Assembly: GCF_005280655.1 (NCBI RefSeq)
Contig: NZ_CP040058.1
Span: forward strand, 2,332,001 to 2,396,000
From: Anaerostipes rhamnosivorans
GTDB lineage: Bacteria > Bacillota > Clostridia > Lachnospirales > Lachnospiraceae
DNA length: 64,000 nt
Reading direction: 5' to 3'
The position numbers and the translations under genes are program-made. Shown here piece by piece: positions 38,503 through 46,951 of the stretch. The notes beneath the pieces are model-generated. The model was given only the letters and a program-made list of their open reading frames with translations, was not told where the DNA came from and did not search any database. Position 1 is the first letter of the stretch. Each line of letters opens with the position of its first letter.

Positions 38503-39405
38503 TTATTGTTCTTGTTTCTTCAAAAACATCTGGCGCAGGATTTCTGCAAACTCCTCAATGTAATAGCCGGTCCGTTCCTTTTTCCAAAAAGCACAGTAGT
38601 TTCTTTTTATCTGCTTTCCATCCCGGCACAGCGGGATACGGCGAATTGCAGGTTCTGGCTTAGAGGCCCCCTCCGATGTCCCTTCTACTGGCAGGAAGCC
38701 TTTGTTAGCTGCCGCCAAAAGCCTCCCCTCCTCCAAGGTCACCGCAAATAAAAAGTTATCAGGAAATCCCATAGTTTTTGCATAATGATCCTTTTCTCTC
38801 TCCTGCTGATCCTCTGAGGCCACCAGGATACATGGGATCTTCCGTAAGTCCTCCAAAGTGACGTATGTCAGCGCGCTGAGCGCGCTCCTCTCTGATAGCT
38901 CAATGTAACAGCTGCTTGTGACCAGTTGATAATTTTCATATTCCTCGGAAAATGCCCTTCTCTGGTCATTGAGAATTAAGTCAACTCCTCCAAAGCGCAG
39001 CAGATCATATAATTCCTCATGATTGCCTGTGACGATCTCCAGTTCTAATTCAGGATATTTCTCTGAAAAAACTGCCACTGCCTGTCGGAATTCCATGCCT
39101 CCGTAGCATCTTAGATAACCAATCTTCAGCTGTTCCTCCTTATGGCTGCCGATCCGCACGGTCTCTCTTTTCAGCCGTTCTGCCTCATCCAGCAGTACCA
39201 GGCCATGCCGGTAAAAGTATTCTCCGGCGGGAGTCATCGAGAATTTTCTGTTCTTCCTCTTGATCAGCTCAACGCCCAGACTTTCTTCCAAAGCCCGTAT
39301 CTGCTGAGATATGGCAGACTGGGATATAAAGCACCTCTCTGCCGCTTCCGTGAAGCTTCCGCATTTTATTACCTCTGTAAAATACTTTAATTGTTTAAAT
39401 AACAA
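38503..39405 (-). CDS. LysR-family transcriptional regulator
   Basis: The N-terminal winged helix-turn-helix (FKQLKYFTEVIKCGSFTEAA, then SQSAISQQIRALEESLGVEL) is followed by a LysR substrate-binding domain from about residue 90. 300 residues. It lies 39 bp downstream of the C_GCAxxG_C_C gene on the same strand, so they may be cotranscribed and the regulator may control its neighbour. The effector is unknown. Confidence 0.92.
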   Translation of the reverse strand: MLFKQLKYFTEVIKCGSFTEAAERCFISQSAISQQIRALEESLGVELIKRKNRKFSMTPAGEYFYRHGLVLLDEAERLKRETVRIGSHKEEQLKIGYLRCYGGMEFRQAVAVFSEKYPELELEIVTGNHEELYDLLRFGGVDLILNDQRRAFSEEYENYQLVTSSCYIELSERSALSALTYVTLEDLRKIPCILVASEDQQEREKDHYAKTMGFPDNFLFAVTLEEGRLLAAANKGFLPVEGTSEGASKPEPAIRRIPLCRDGKQIKRNYCAFWKKERTGYYIEEFAEILRQMFLKKQEQ

Positions 39406-39444
39406 GAAAACCTCCTCCCGCTGCTGCCTGTATGATGCAGATCC

Positions 39445-39855
39445 CTATTCCATTCTGTCGAGGATATCCTCCAGAATCTTCACAGAATCTTCAATACATC
39501 CCTGGCAGCTTCTGATCATTGTACCTGTGGTCATTCCCTTTAATTCTCTGCACACTGTGCTTTGATTCTTTATCCTAAAACGCCTCACCAGCTCTCTTGT
39601 CAGCTGATACGTGGCACCCTTAGAATCCGGTTTTCCAAGATTTCCTGTGCTGTTCAGCCTTCCCAGGACTGCGACCGCTCCTGAAACTGCACCGCAGGTT
39701 GCTTCCATGCCTCCCATACCAAGACCAAACCCCTCCATAAACTCAAACACTGTCCGTTCATCGATGCCCATCTCTTCACAGTAACAACAAGCTACTGCCT
39801 GGGCACAGTTATATCCTTGTTTGTGTCTTCTGACCGCTTCTTCTCTTTTGCTCAT
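39445..39855 (-). CDS. C_GCAxxG_C_C family redox-type protein
   Basis: 136-residue member of the C_GCAxxG_C_C family of anaerobes. Conserved cysteines are YNCAQAV near residue 16, CCYC (23-26), the diagnostic EATCGAVSGAV (about 52-62) and the late CRELKG and CQGC pairs. Members are thought to be redox or metal-linked and are often beside electron-transfer genes; no reaction is proven. The RBS is AGGAGGAAT. Confidence 0.85.
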   Translation of the reverse strand: MSKREEAVRRHKQGYNCAQAVACCYCEEMGIDERTVFEFMEGFGLGMGGMEATCGAVSGAVAVLGRLNSTGNLGKPDSKGATYQLTRELVRRFRIKNQSTVCRELKGMTTGTMIRSCQGCIEDSVKILEDILDRME

Positions 39856-39944
39856 CGTGATTCCTCCTCTGTCTGTTGATCCTTTCCTAATTAAAACATA
39901 TTCATCCTATAAATACAACTAGTGCGGTTTTTCCTATGTATGTA

Positions 39945-39985
39945 TTGACAACTGTGCATATACCGTATATACTGTATATATACAG
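39945..39985 (+). promoter_or_regulatory. Promoter with palindromic operator before the GntR-ABC operon
   Basis: TTGACA (39945-39950) and TATACT (39968-39973) are 17 bp apart, a near-consensus promoter. The perfect 14-bp palindrome CTGTATATATACAG (39972-39985) overlaps the -10 and start region. This is where a YtrA-type repressor would bind, so autoregulation by the first gene is expected. Confidence 0.75.
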
Positions 39986-39999
39986 ATAGGAGGTGCCGT

Positions 40000-40386
40000 G
40001 TGAATATCATAATAAGCAATCAAAGTGACCTGCCCATTTACGAACAGATCGCAGAGAGCTTCAAAGAAAAAATTCTGTCCGGCGAAATTTCCGGAGGGGA
40101 GCTGCTCCCATCCATCCGCTCTCTTGCAAAAGACCTGCGGATCAGCGTCATCACAACCAAACGAGCCTATGAAGAACTGGAAAAGGAAGGGTTTATAGAA
40201 ACCATCCCCGGAAAGGGATGCTTTGTCAAAACAAAAAGTTCAGAACTGCTCAGGGAAGAAGTTTTAAGAAAAATCGAGGAACACTTAATCAATGCCGTAC
40301 ATATGGCAATATCATATGGAATCGGACAGGAAGAATTAGATGAAATTCTTTCCTACCTATATGAGGAGGGCGGACGCCATGAATAA
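40000..40386 (+). CDS. GntR-family regulator, YtrA subfamily
   Basis: 128 residues: winged helix with DLPIYEQIAESFKEKILSG and LPSIRSLAKDLRISVITTKRAYEELEKEGFIETIPGKGCFV, then a short dimerisation tail as in YtrA. It starts with GTG at 40000, after AGGAGG. It overlaps the ABC ATPase start by 8 bp, typical of regulators controlling their own ABC transporter. Confidence 0.93.
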   Translation: MNIIISNQSDLPIYEQIAESFKEKILSGEISGGELLPSIRSLAKDLRISVITTKRAYEELEKEGFIETIPGKGCFVKTKSSELLREEVLRKIEEHLINAVHMAISYGIGQEELDEILSYLYEEGGRHE

Positions 40387-41239
40387 TAACATAGAGATCA
40401 AACATATGACAAAATCCTACACAGACTTCCGTTTGAACCAGGTGGATCTGACAGTCCCGAAAGGCTCCATTGTCGGATTGATTGGTGAGAACGGTGCCGG
40501 CAAGACCACACTGATCAAAGGAATGCTGGGATTGGTCCATCCTGAAGAGGGTGAGGTATATATCTTCGGAAAGGATACCCGGACCTGCATGAAGGAGATC
40601 AAAGCGGACATTGGTGTTGTGCTGGATGACAGCTTCTTTATGGAACTTTTAAAAGTGAAGTCCATCGATACTATTATGAAAGGTGTTTATAAACAATGGG
40701 ATTCCTCTCTTTTTTATGATTACCTGTCACGTTTTGGCATCGATCCGTCAAAAAAGATCAAAGAATTGTCCAAGGGTATGAGAAAAAAACTGGAAATCCT
40801 CACAGCTCTCTCTCACCATCCAAAGCTCCTGATCCTGGATGAACCGACCAGCGGGCTGGACCCGGTGGTAAGAAACGAAATCCTGGATATTTTTCAGGAC
40901 TTCATTTACAACGAGGAATGCAGTATTTTACTCTCCACCCATATCACCAGCGACCTGGAACACATTGCGGATTATCTGGCCTTCATAGACAACGGGACCA
41001 TGCTTTTCTTTAAAACAAGGGACGAGATTCTCGACGGCTACGGCATCTTAAAGTGTGACGAAAAACAATTTCACATGTTGGAAGCTTCTGATGTGATCCG
41101 CTACCGCAAAAACCGTTACAATTATGAAGTGCTGGTGGAAGACCGGCATAAGATCCGCCGTCTTTACCAAAATGCAGTGATTGATAAGATAACAATTGAG
41201 AATCTGATGCTTTTATATATTAAGGGGGAAAAAATATGA
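40379..41239 (+). CDS. ABC transporter ATP-binding protein
   Basis: ATPase with Walker A GENGAGKTT, signature LSKGMRKKLEI, Walker B LLILDEPTSGLDP and the H-loop STHI. I chose the ATG at 40379 because GAGGAGGG lies upstream and the coding overlap with gntR is ATGAATAA; the open frame extends back to 40340. It pairs with the permease at 41236 (overlap ATGA). The substrate is unknown; related operons answer envelope stress or antibiotics. Confidence 0.93.
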   Translation: MNNNIEIKHMTKSYTDFRLNQVDLTVPKGSIVGLIGENGAGKTTLIKGMLGLVHPEEGEVYIFGKDTRTCMKEIKADIGVVLDDSFFMELLKVKSIDTIMKGVYKQWDSSLFYDYLSRFGIDPSKKIKELSKGMRKKLEILTALSHHPKLLILDEPTSGLDPVVRNEILDIFQDFIYNEECSILLSTHITSDLEHIADYLAFIDNGTMLFFKTRDEILDGYGILKCDEKQFHMLEASDVIRYRKNRYNYEVLVEDRHKIRRLYQNAVIDKITIENLMLLYIKGEKI

Positions 41240-41880
41240 TCGGCTTATTAAAAAAGGAACTGCTTCTGCTGCAGTCCTATGTAAAAAATCTCATTTTGAT
41301 CGTCATTATGTTTACAGGTATCACTTTCTTCAACGAAAGTTACTCCTTCCTGGCCTCTGCGCTGCCCTGTATGTTTTCAATCCTTTGTTTGTCTCTCATC
41401 AGCTATGACGATTACTATCACTGGGATGCCTATTCCCTGACTCTCCCAGTGGAACCCAGAGACTGCGTCCGGAGCAAGTTTATTATTACCACAGTCCTCT
41501 TGGCCTTAGGCACCATATTCGGTATTGTTTTATCCTTTGCCGTGACTCTGATCAAACAGGCACCCCTGGCTTATGAGGAAATCTTCTATACAGCTTATGC
41601 GGGTATTACCATAGGACTTCTTATGATGTCCCTTATGTATCCCATCGCCTACCGGTTTGGCACAGAAAAAGGACGGTTTGTAATGTTCGGCGTATTTGCT
41701 TCCATCTTTGTGATCGTCATCCTTCTTGGAAAAGCTGTAATATTCTTGAATCTGCCGATAAAATCAATACTGGGCTTGTTTGAGGGCTGGGGAAAATTCC
41801 TGCCGGTCCCAATCATACTGATGATTTCCCTTGGATCCTACCGTATCTCATGCAGAATATTTTTGAATAAAGAGTATTAA
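41236..41880 (+). CDS. ABC-2 type permease
   Basis: 214 residues with about six hydrophobic segments. It starts MIGLLKKELLLLQSYVKNL, the usual opening of ABC-2 permeases of YtrC/BcrB type. The last gene of the gntR-ATPase-permease operon; it ends at a perfect terminator palindrome. Confidence 0.85.
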   Translation: MIGLLKKELLLLQSYVKNLILIVIMFTGITFFNESYSFLASALPCMFSILCLSLISYDDYYHWDAYSLTLPVEPRDCVRSKFIITTVLLALGTIFGIVLSFAVTLIKQAPLAYEEIFYTAYAGITIGLLMMSLMYPIAYRFGTEKGRFVMFGVFASIFVIVILLGKAVIFLNLPIKSILGLFEGWGKFLPVPIILMISLGSYRISCRIFLNKEY

Positions 41881-41906
41881 AAAAGAAGGCCTGCAGGCCT
41901 TCTTTT
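41881..41906. terminator. Bidirectional terminator palindrome
   Basis: A perfect 26-bp palindrome with core GAAGGCCTGCAGGCCTTC, flanked by A and T runs. It lies between the convergent permease and lipoprotein genes and should serve both. Confidence 0.85.
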
Positions 41907-41909
41907 AAA

Positions 41910-42371
41910 TTAAAGCTTTTTAAGGATCTGTACCGCATCCACCGGGATCTTAAAGTTCAGCCGGAAGGATAGGATTTTCATTGACACATACGGACCGTCC
42001 TCATAGAACGTCAAGGACCCCATCTTCTTCACGCTTCCCGGTTTCTTTTGATCCAGCTTCTGGGTCCCTGCCTGGTACAGATCACATCGGTAAACAGCCT
42101 CTGCTCCCTCGGGAACAGACTTCACCGTCTCCCACTGGTCGATCTTTAGATCTTCGAGCAGAGCGCGTATCTCATCTTTATCTTTTATGTCCGCCACAGT
42201 CTTCTGTTCTTTCAGGGATATAATCTGTATCTTCTGTGCTTTGCTGACTTCGCTGATCTTTGTCTGTTGTTTTGTGGTCTCTTTCTTTTTTGGCTCCTGT
42301 TTTACGGAGCATCCAGAAAATACACTGACTGCAAACAGGATCACAACGGCCGTATAAAATGTTTTTTTCAT
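41910..42371 (-). CDS. Lipoprotein of unknown function
   Basis: 153 residues with a lipoprotein signal (MKKTFYTAVVILFAVSVFSG, then C21), a Lys/Thr/Gln-rich linker and a domain containing RALLEDLKIDQWETVKSVP and an RCDLYQAG segment. I chose the ATG at 42371 from GGAGGG at a proper distance. It has its own promoter at 42413-42441. The family is not recognised beyond its surface location. Confidence 0.78.
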   Translation of the reverse strand: MKKTFYTAVVILFAVSVFSGCSVKQEPKKKETTKQQTKISEVSKAQKIQIISLKEQKTVADIKDKDEIRALLEDLKIDQWETVKSVPEGAEAVYRCDLYQAGTQKLDQKKPGSVKKMGSLTFYEDGPYVSMKILSFRLNFKIPVDAVQILKKL

Positions 42372-42412
42372 CTCCATCCCTCCTATCATCATTGTACTAT
42401 TACTATGACACA

Positions 42413-42441
42413 ACAGTACTATAACTGGATGGAACTGTCAA
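42413..42441 (-). promoter_or_regulatory. Candidate promoter of the lipoprotein gene
   Basis: On the minus strand a consensus TTGACA (42436-42441) and TACTGT (42413-42418) are 17 bp apart, just after the hisF stop codon. Confidence 0.55.
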
Positions 42442-42446
42442 TCGTT

Positions 42447-43208
42447 TTACCTGCGGACACTGATTCCTCTGTCATCCAGATATTCTTTTAAATCCATGAT
42501 CTCCATCTCTTTAAAATGGAACAGGGAGGCCGCCAGTGCCGCATCCGCTTTTCCTTCTGTCAGTGTGTCATAGAAGTGTTCCATAGTCCCTGCACCTCCC
42601 GATGCGATCACAGGAATATCCACGGCTTCCGCGATGGCTCTGGTCAGTTCATTATCATATCCTGCCTTGGTACCGTCACAGTCCATACTGGTTAAAAGAA
42701 TCTCCCCGGCTCCACGCCGCTCTGCTTCTTTGGCCCATTCTACGGCATCCAGGCCAACGTCGATCCTTCCGCCGTTCTTATATACATTCCAACCCGGGCC
42801 GTCCCCCCGCCGTTTGGCATCAATGGCCACAACCACACACTGGCTTCCGAATTTATCTGCCGCGTCGCTGATTAAATCCGGAGTATTGATGGCTGAAGAA
42901 TTGATGGAGATCTTATCAGCGCCTTCCCTCAAGATTGCTCTGAAATCATCTACAGTTCGGATCCCCCCGCCCACAGTAAACGGGATAAAAACGGTTTCCG
43001 CTACCTTTCTTACCATATCCACCATGATATTTCTGGCATCGGAGGATGCTGTGATATCTAAGAAGACAAGTTCATCTGCTCCCGCCTTGTCATAAGCTGC
43101 CCCGATGGCTACCGGATCCCCCGCATCGACCAAATTAACAAAATTGACCCCTTTCACCACACGGCCGTTATGTACGTCCAGACATGGAATGATTCTTTTT
43201 GTATGCAT
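42447..43208 (-). CDS. hisF: Imidazole glycerol phosphate synthase cyclase subunit
   Basis: TIM-barrel cyclase of histidine synthesis; with HisH it forms ImGP and AICAR from PRFAR. Catalytic aspartates are D11 ([11 protein letters not shown]) and the one in [13 protein letters not shown]. The phosphate-binding ends (VGGGIRT, ASGGAGT) are kept. 253 residues. It lies 12 bp after hisH. No other his gene is visible in the window. Confidence 0.97.
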   Translation of the reverse strand: MHTKRIIPCLDVHNGRVVKGVNFVNLVDAGDPVAIGAAYDKAGADELVFLDITASSDARNIMVDMVRKVAETVFIPFTVGGGIRTVDDFRAILREGADKISINSSAINTPDLISDAADKFGSQCVVVAIDAKRRGDGPGWNVYKNGGRIDVGLDAVEWAKEAERRGAGEILLTSMDCDGTKAGYDNELTRAIAEAVDIPVIASGGAGTMEHFYDTLTEGKADAALAASLFHFKEMEIMDLKEYLDDRGISVRR

Positions 43209-43220
43209 TAATTTTTCCTC

Positions 43221-43826
43221 CTACAGTGAAATAAAGTTCTTTAAAATCTGAAGTCCTACGGTGCTGCTTTTCTCTGGGTGGAACTGGCATGCAAACACAT
43301 TCCCTTTCTCCACAGAGGCATGGATGACCTCTGAGTACTCTGTAGAAGCCGCCACAATATCCGGATCTGAAGCTTTCAGATAGTAAGAATGTACGAAGTA
43401 TACATAAGAATCATCGGGGACTCCTTTAAACAGCTTTGCGCCTTCCTTGATGGAAAGGTTATTCCAGCCCATATGCGGAATCTTAAGCCCATCCTTTTTG
43501 GGGATCTTTACGATCTCTCCTTCTAAAAGTCCCAGCCCTTTCACTCCCGGCGCTTCTTCACTCTTCTCAAACATAATCTGCTGCCCCAGACAGATCCCCA
43601 GAAACGGAATCCCTTTTTCCACCACCTGATGGATAGTCTCCTCCAGTCCATATTGGCGGATCTTTTCCATAGCATCCCCGAAAGCCCCAACCCCCGGAAG
43701 AATCACGTGGCTGCTGTTTAGGATCTGTTCCTTGTCCCTTGTGATCGCGGCTTCCTCACCGAGAAACTGGACTGCTTTCTCCACACTCCTGATATTTCCC
43801 GCATCATAATCAATAATCGCTACCAT
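43221..43826 (-). CDS. hisH: Imidazole glycerol phosphate synthase glutamine amidotransferase subunit
   Basis: Class I glutaminase supplying ammonia to HisF. The nucleophile is C79 in GICLGQQIMF, and the His/Glu pair is in FHPEKSS near the C-terminus. 201 residues. It begins 3 bp after the sirtuin-like gene, so the two are probably cotranscribed. Confidence 0.96.
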   Translation of the reverse strand: MVAIIDYDAGNIRSVEKAVQFLGEEAAITRDKEQILNSSHVILPGVGAFGDAMEKIRQYGLEETIHQVVEKGIPFLGICLGQQIMFEKSEEAPGVKGLGLLEGEIVKIPKKDGLKIPHMGWNNLSIKEGAKLFKGVPDDSYVYFVHSYYLKASDPDIVAASTEYSEVIHASVEKGNVFACQFHPEKSSTVGLQILKNFISL

Positions 43827-43829
43827 ATC

Positions 43830-44612
43830 CTACCTCTCAATCCCTAGAAAATCTCTGCTGTCCATCTTTACCGACTCTGCTTTACCTTTCAATTCTTCCC
43901 CGATCTGATACAGAGTACGGTTCACTCTCACCATATATGCTTTCTCATTATAAAAAGCCATCTTTTCAAACGGCCACCGAAACAAACTTGGCACGTTAAA
44001 TCCCTCTCCCAGCTCAAGGATAAAAAGCTTTTTGTTTAAGGTCCCCTGAAGCCACTTGGTATAAGCTGCCCAGCTGTTCAGATAAGCCCCTTCAATATAA
44101 GTGCTCTTCGTATCCTCCGTACGAATATTAAATATCAGCGGTTTTCCGCACTTTGGACATTCCAGACGCTCAATCTCCCCTGTATTCTCATAGTGGCAGA
44201 TCAGGTCTTCAAGCCCCAGCTTTGCCGGATATAATTGCTCGCTGCACGGCTCCTCACACTGGAAAAAGTCCCCACTGCCACAGGGAGCCGCCAGACGGCC
44301 TTTCTCAAGACCTGATTGAAAGATGAGTCCGTCGTCATTGCTTGTGATCACAAAATAGTTCTTTTGGCAAAGCGCCTCCTCCAGAACTTTGAAATATGGC
44401 ACCTGAACAAGGTTCAGTAGATGAAAGCGCTCATAGACCTGCCTCATCCATCTGACATTGTCATCCCCGTCGTTCATCTCTAAAAGCTTCTGATAATGCT
44501 CATTTGTGATCTCTTTTTTAAAATCCACCAATTTATGTGCGGAGAGTTCCGGTCCGATGCCCACCAGAACCATATCCGCATCCTGTATCCTGCTAACATA
44601 ATCTTTTAACAT
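43830..44612 (-). CDS. Sirtuin-like protein with degenerate catalytic site
   Basis: About 260 residues. Sir2-like pattern in order: VLVGIGPELSA (GAG loop), VITSNDDGLIF (where sirtuins have TQNxDGLH), PCGSGDFFQCEEPC and CPKCGKP (four zinc cysteines), then ILELGEGFNVPSLFRWPFE (NAD-site GTS-like). The position of the catalytic His in HGS seems to be Cys (PCGS). This suggests an NAD-binding protein with altered or lost deacylase activity. I chose the ATG at 44612 because of GGAG; the longer frame to 44633 has none. It is 3 bp before hisH. Confidence 0.72.
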   Translation of the reverse strand: MLKDYVSRIQDADMVLVGIGPELSAHKLVDFKKEITNEHYQKLLEMNDGDDNVRWMRQVYERFHLLNLVQVPYFKVLEEALCQKNYFVITSNDDGLIFQSGLEKGRLAAPCGSGDFFQCEEPCSEQLYPAKLGLEDLICHYENTGEIERLECPKCGKPLIFNIRTEDTKSTYIEGAYLNSWAAYTKWLQGTLNKKLFILELGEGFNVPSLFRWPFEKMAFYNEKAYMVRVNRTLYQIGEELKGKAESVKMDSRDFLGIER

Positions 44613-44661
44613 ATGCCGCTCCTTTGCTTCCATGTGAAATATGCACTATTTTATCACATTT

Positions 44662-46140
44662 TCAGGCATTTGCACAATCCACATCAAAGTAAAATTCCAC
44701 TCCGCCCTCCACATTGGCAACTCCATACTCTTTGCCGTGGGCTTTCATGGTGGCAGCCACGATAGAAAGTCCGATGCCGCTGCCTCCATATTCCCTGGTT
44801 CTTGCCTTATCCACTTTGTAGAATTTTACCCAGAGCTTATCCAGATCCTCTTTCGGTATATGATTTCCAGAGTTAAACACCGTCACCCGCAGATCTTGCC
44901 CGATCTGCTTGAACGTGATGGCAATCTTTCCGTTCTTATATACATGGTTTCTGGCATTGCTCAGATAATTTCCAAACACCTCTTCGATCATAAACTCATC
45001 AGCCCACACGTAAGTCGGCGGCTCATCAAACTCTATCGTAATATTTTCTTTTTCAAAAAATATCGTATTGGCAGACAGCATATTCTGCACGAGCTCCTGG
45101 ATATTAAACCGTTCCATACTGACCTGATGGTTGCCGAACTCTATCTGATTTAATGTCAGCAGCTTCTGTACCATCCGGTTCATCTTTTTGGCTTCGTCCG
45201 CAATCACATCACAGTAGAATTCCCGGCTCTCCTCATCTGCAGAAACATTGTCCTTCAGACCTTCTGCATACCCCTGGATCAGCGCGATCGGCGTTTTCAG
45301 TTCATGGGATACATGGGATAGAAACTCTGTTCTCATCTCATCGATCTGTACCTTTTGCTCGATGTCCTGCCTCAGTTCATTGTTGGCAGTCTTAAGCTCC
45401 GAGATGGTATACTCCAGTTTGGAAGAAAGTTCATTTAAACTCTCCCCAAGGTGCCCCAGTTCGTCTTCCCCGCAGTCCATCACTTTCACATCAAAATCCA
45501 GATTACTCATCCGGTTGGCAGCCGCCGCCATCTCCTCGATGGGCCTTGTAAACTGCTTGCTGTAAATATACATGGCGATTCCTCCCGCCACGATCAGGAG
45601 CGCACCTACATATGCAGTGAATCTCCCCGACAACACCGCACTGGTCTGGATGCTCTCCATAGGGGTATTGATGACCACCGCATAACCGTTGTCAAAATAG
45701 CCTAGAAGATTGATACTTGTTCCTGTAGATTCCTTGTCTGAGCCGGATACTACGGCATACCCCTCCTCATTGATCTGTTTTTTGATTTTGCCCATATCCT
45801 CCAAGGTGCTGATCATATCATTGTACATCAGCCCCTGTTTGCCTTCTGAGGAATATATCACCTGTCCGTTTGCATTGTCGACGATGATCATCCGGTAATT
45901 GTACTCCCTTACAATTTTGGAAATCTTGTAAGTATTATTGCGGGCTCCTTTTGTATTAAACAGATGGTTGATAGAATCATATACATGGGTAATATTCTTT
46001 TTTTCCTTAAACACATAGTATGGTTCGATCATCAAGATGTTAATACAGATGGAGAGAAGGATCGTGGATGCCATGATCACGATCAGCACCAGCGTCATCT
46101 TCACCTTGATGGATTGGTTCTTCAGTATTTTTTCTTTCAC
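44662..46140 (-). CDS. Sensor histidine kinase
   Basis: 492 residues: a membrane segment near 15-33, an extracellular sensing domain, a second segment (about 178-195), HAMP, then H-box SHELKTPIALIQGYAEGL (about 280) and the ATPase with N box NYLSNARNH and G boxes GSGIGLSIV. It starts with GTG at 46140 directly after the response-regulator stop (RBS AGGAAT). It resembles the cell-envelope sensors of Firmicutes, but the signal cannot be named. Confidence 0.94.
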   Translation of the reverse strand: MKEKILKNQSIKVKMTLVLIVIMASTILLSICINILMIEPYYVFKEKKNITHVYDSINHLFNTKGARNNTYKISKIVREYNYRMIIVDNANGQVIYSSEGKQGLMYNDMISTLEDMGKIKKQINEEGYAVVSGSDKESTGTSINLLGYFDNGYAVVINTPMESIQTSAVLSGRFTAYVGALLIVAGGIAMYIYSKQFTRPIEEMAAAANRMSNLDFDVKVMDCGEDELGHLGESLNELSSKLEYTISELKTANNELRQDIEQKVQIDEMRTEFLSHVSHELKTPIALIQGYAEGLKDNVSADEESREFYCDVIADEAKKMNRMVQKLLTLNQIEFGNHQVSMERFNIQELVQNMLSANTIFFEKENITIEFDEPPTYVWADEFMIEEVFGNYLSNARNHVYKNGKIAITFKQIGQDLRVTVFNSGNHIPKEDLDKLWVKFYKVDKARTREYGGSGIGLSIVAATMKAHGKEYGVANVEGGVEFYFDVDCANA

Positions 46141-46818
46141 TTATTCCTGTACCTCAAACTTATAACCCATGCCCCAGATGGTATGAATATAAGATCCCTT
46201 GTTTCCCATCTTATTTCTGAGTTTTTTTACATGGGTATCGATTGTCCTGGCATCCCCAAAATAGTCATAGTTCCACACTTGATTCAGAATATTCTCCCTT
46301 GTGAGGGCTCTTCCCTCGTTTTTCATAAAATAAGACAACAGTTCAAATTCCTTAAAGCTTAAGTCGATGCTTTTGTCGTCGATGGCCACCATATGGGCAG
46401 CCTCATCCAAGACAATACCGCCTGCCTTTAACACTTCCCCATCCTGCTGCTTTGTCCTCCGTAAGATGGCCTCGATCCTGGCCACCAGGATCTTTGGGCT
46501 AAACGGTTTGGAGATGTATTCATCTACTCCAAGGTCAAATCCCTGCAGCTCATCATTTTCCTGGTCTTTGGCCGTCAACATGATAATCGGCACTTCAGAC
46601 ACCTTGCGGATCTCCCGTACAACCTCCCAGCCGTCCATCCTCGGCATCATCACATCTAATACAAGCAGATCGATTCCCTTCGTAGAAAAGAATACATCCA
46701 CTGCCTCCTCACCGTCCGCAGCCTCCAGCACTTGATAGCCGGCACGGTTTAAAAAATCCTTGACCAGCTTTCTCATCCTGCTCTCATCATCCACTACTAA
46801 TATTTTTAAATCGTTCAT
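46141..46818 (-). CDS. OmpR-family response regulator
   Basis: 225 residues from the ATG at 46818, preceded by AGGAGGATC; the longer frame to 46911 covers a terminator and is rejected. The receiver domain has the acidic pair DDE (10-12), the phosphorylation site D55 in LLVLDVMMPRMDG and K in MLTAKDQ. The C-terminal winged helix has FKEFELLSYFM and ARTIDTHVKKLRNK. It is paired with the kinase that follows. Confidence 0.96.
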   Translation of the reverse strand: MNDLKILVVDDESRMRKLVKDFLNRAGYQVLEAADGEEAVDVFFSTKGIDLLVLDVMMPRMDGWEVVREIRKVSEVPIIMLTAKDQENDELQGFDLGVDEYISKPFSPKILVARIEAILRRTKQQDGEVLKAGGIVLDEAAHMVAIDDKSIDLSFKEFELLSYFMKNEGRALTRENILNQVWNYDYFGDARTIDTHVKKLRNKMGNKGSYIHTIWGMGYKFEVQE

Positions 46819-46897
46819 CCGTGATCCTCCTGCGATATTATTCCATTTTCGGATATTTTCTAATCTATAGTGTACCACAGGTTTATGATAAAATTGT

Positions 46898-46934
46898 GAA
46901 AAAAAAGACATCAGCCCTCAAAATGCTGATGTCT
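46898..46934 (-). terminator. Terminator after the DUF368 gene
   Basis: AGACATCAGC and GCTGATGTCT form a 10-bp stem around a 9-nt loop; on the minus strand nine T follow. It isolates the DUF368 gene from the regulator operon. Confidence 0.85.
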
Positions 46935-46951
46935 AAGACTTTTATTGATTT

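Noticed and set aside
46819..46911. Longer response-regulator start at 46911
   Set aside because: The extension overlaps the DUF368 terminator region and lacks an RBS, while the ATG at 46818 has AGGAGG and begins the receiver domain properly.
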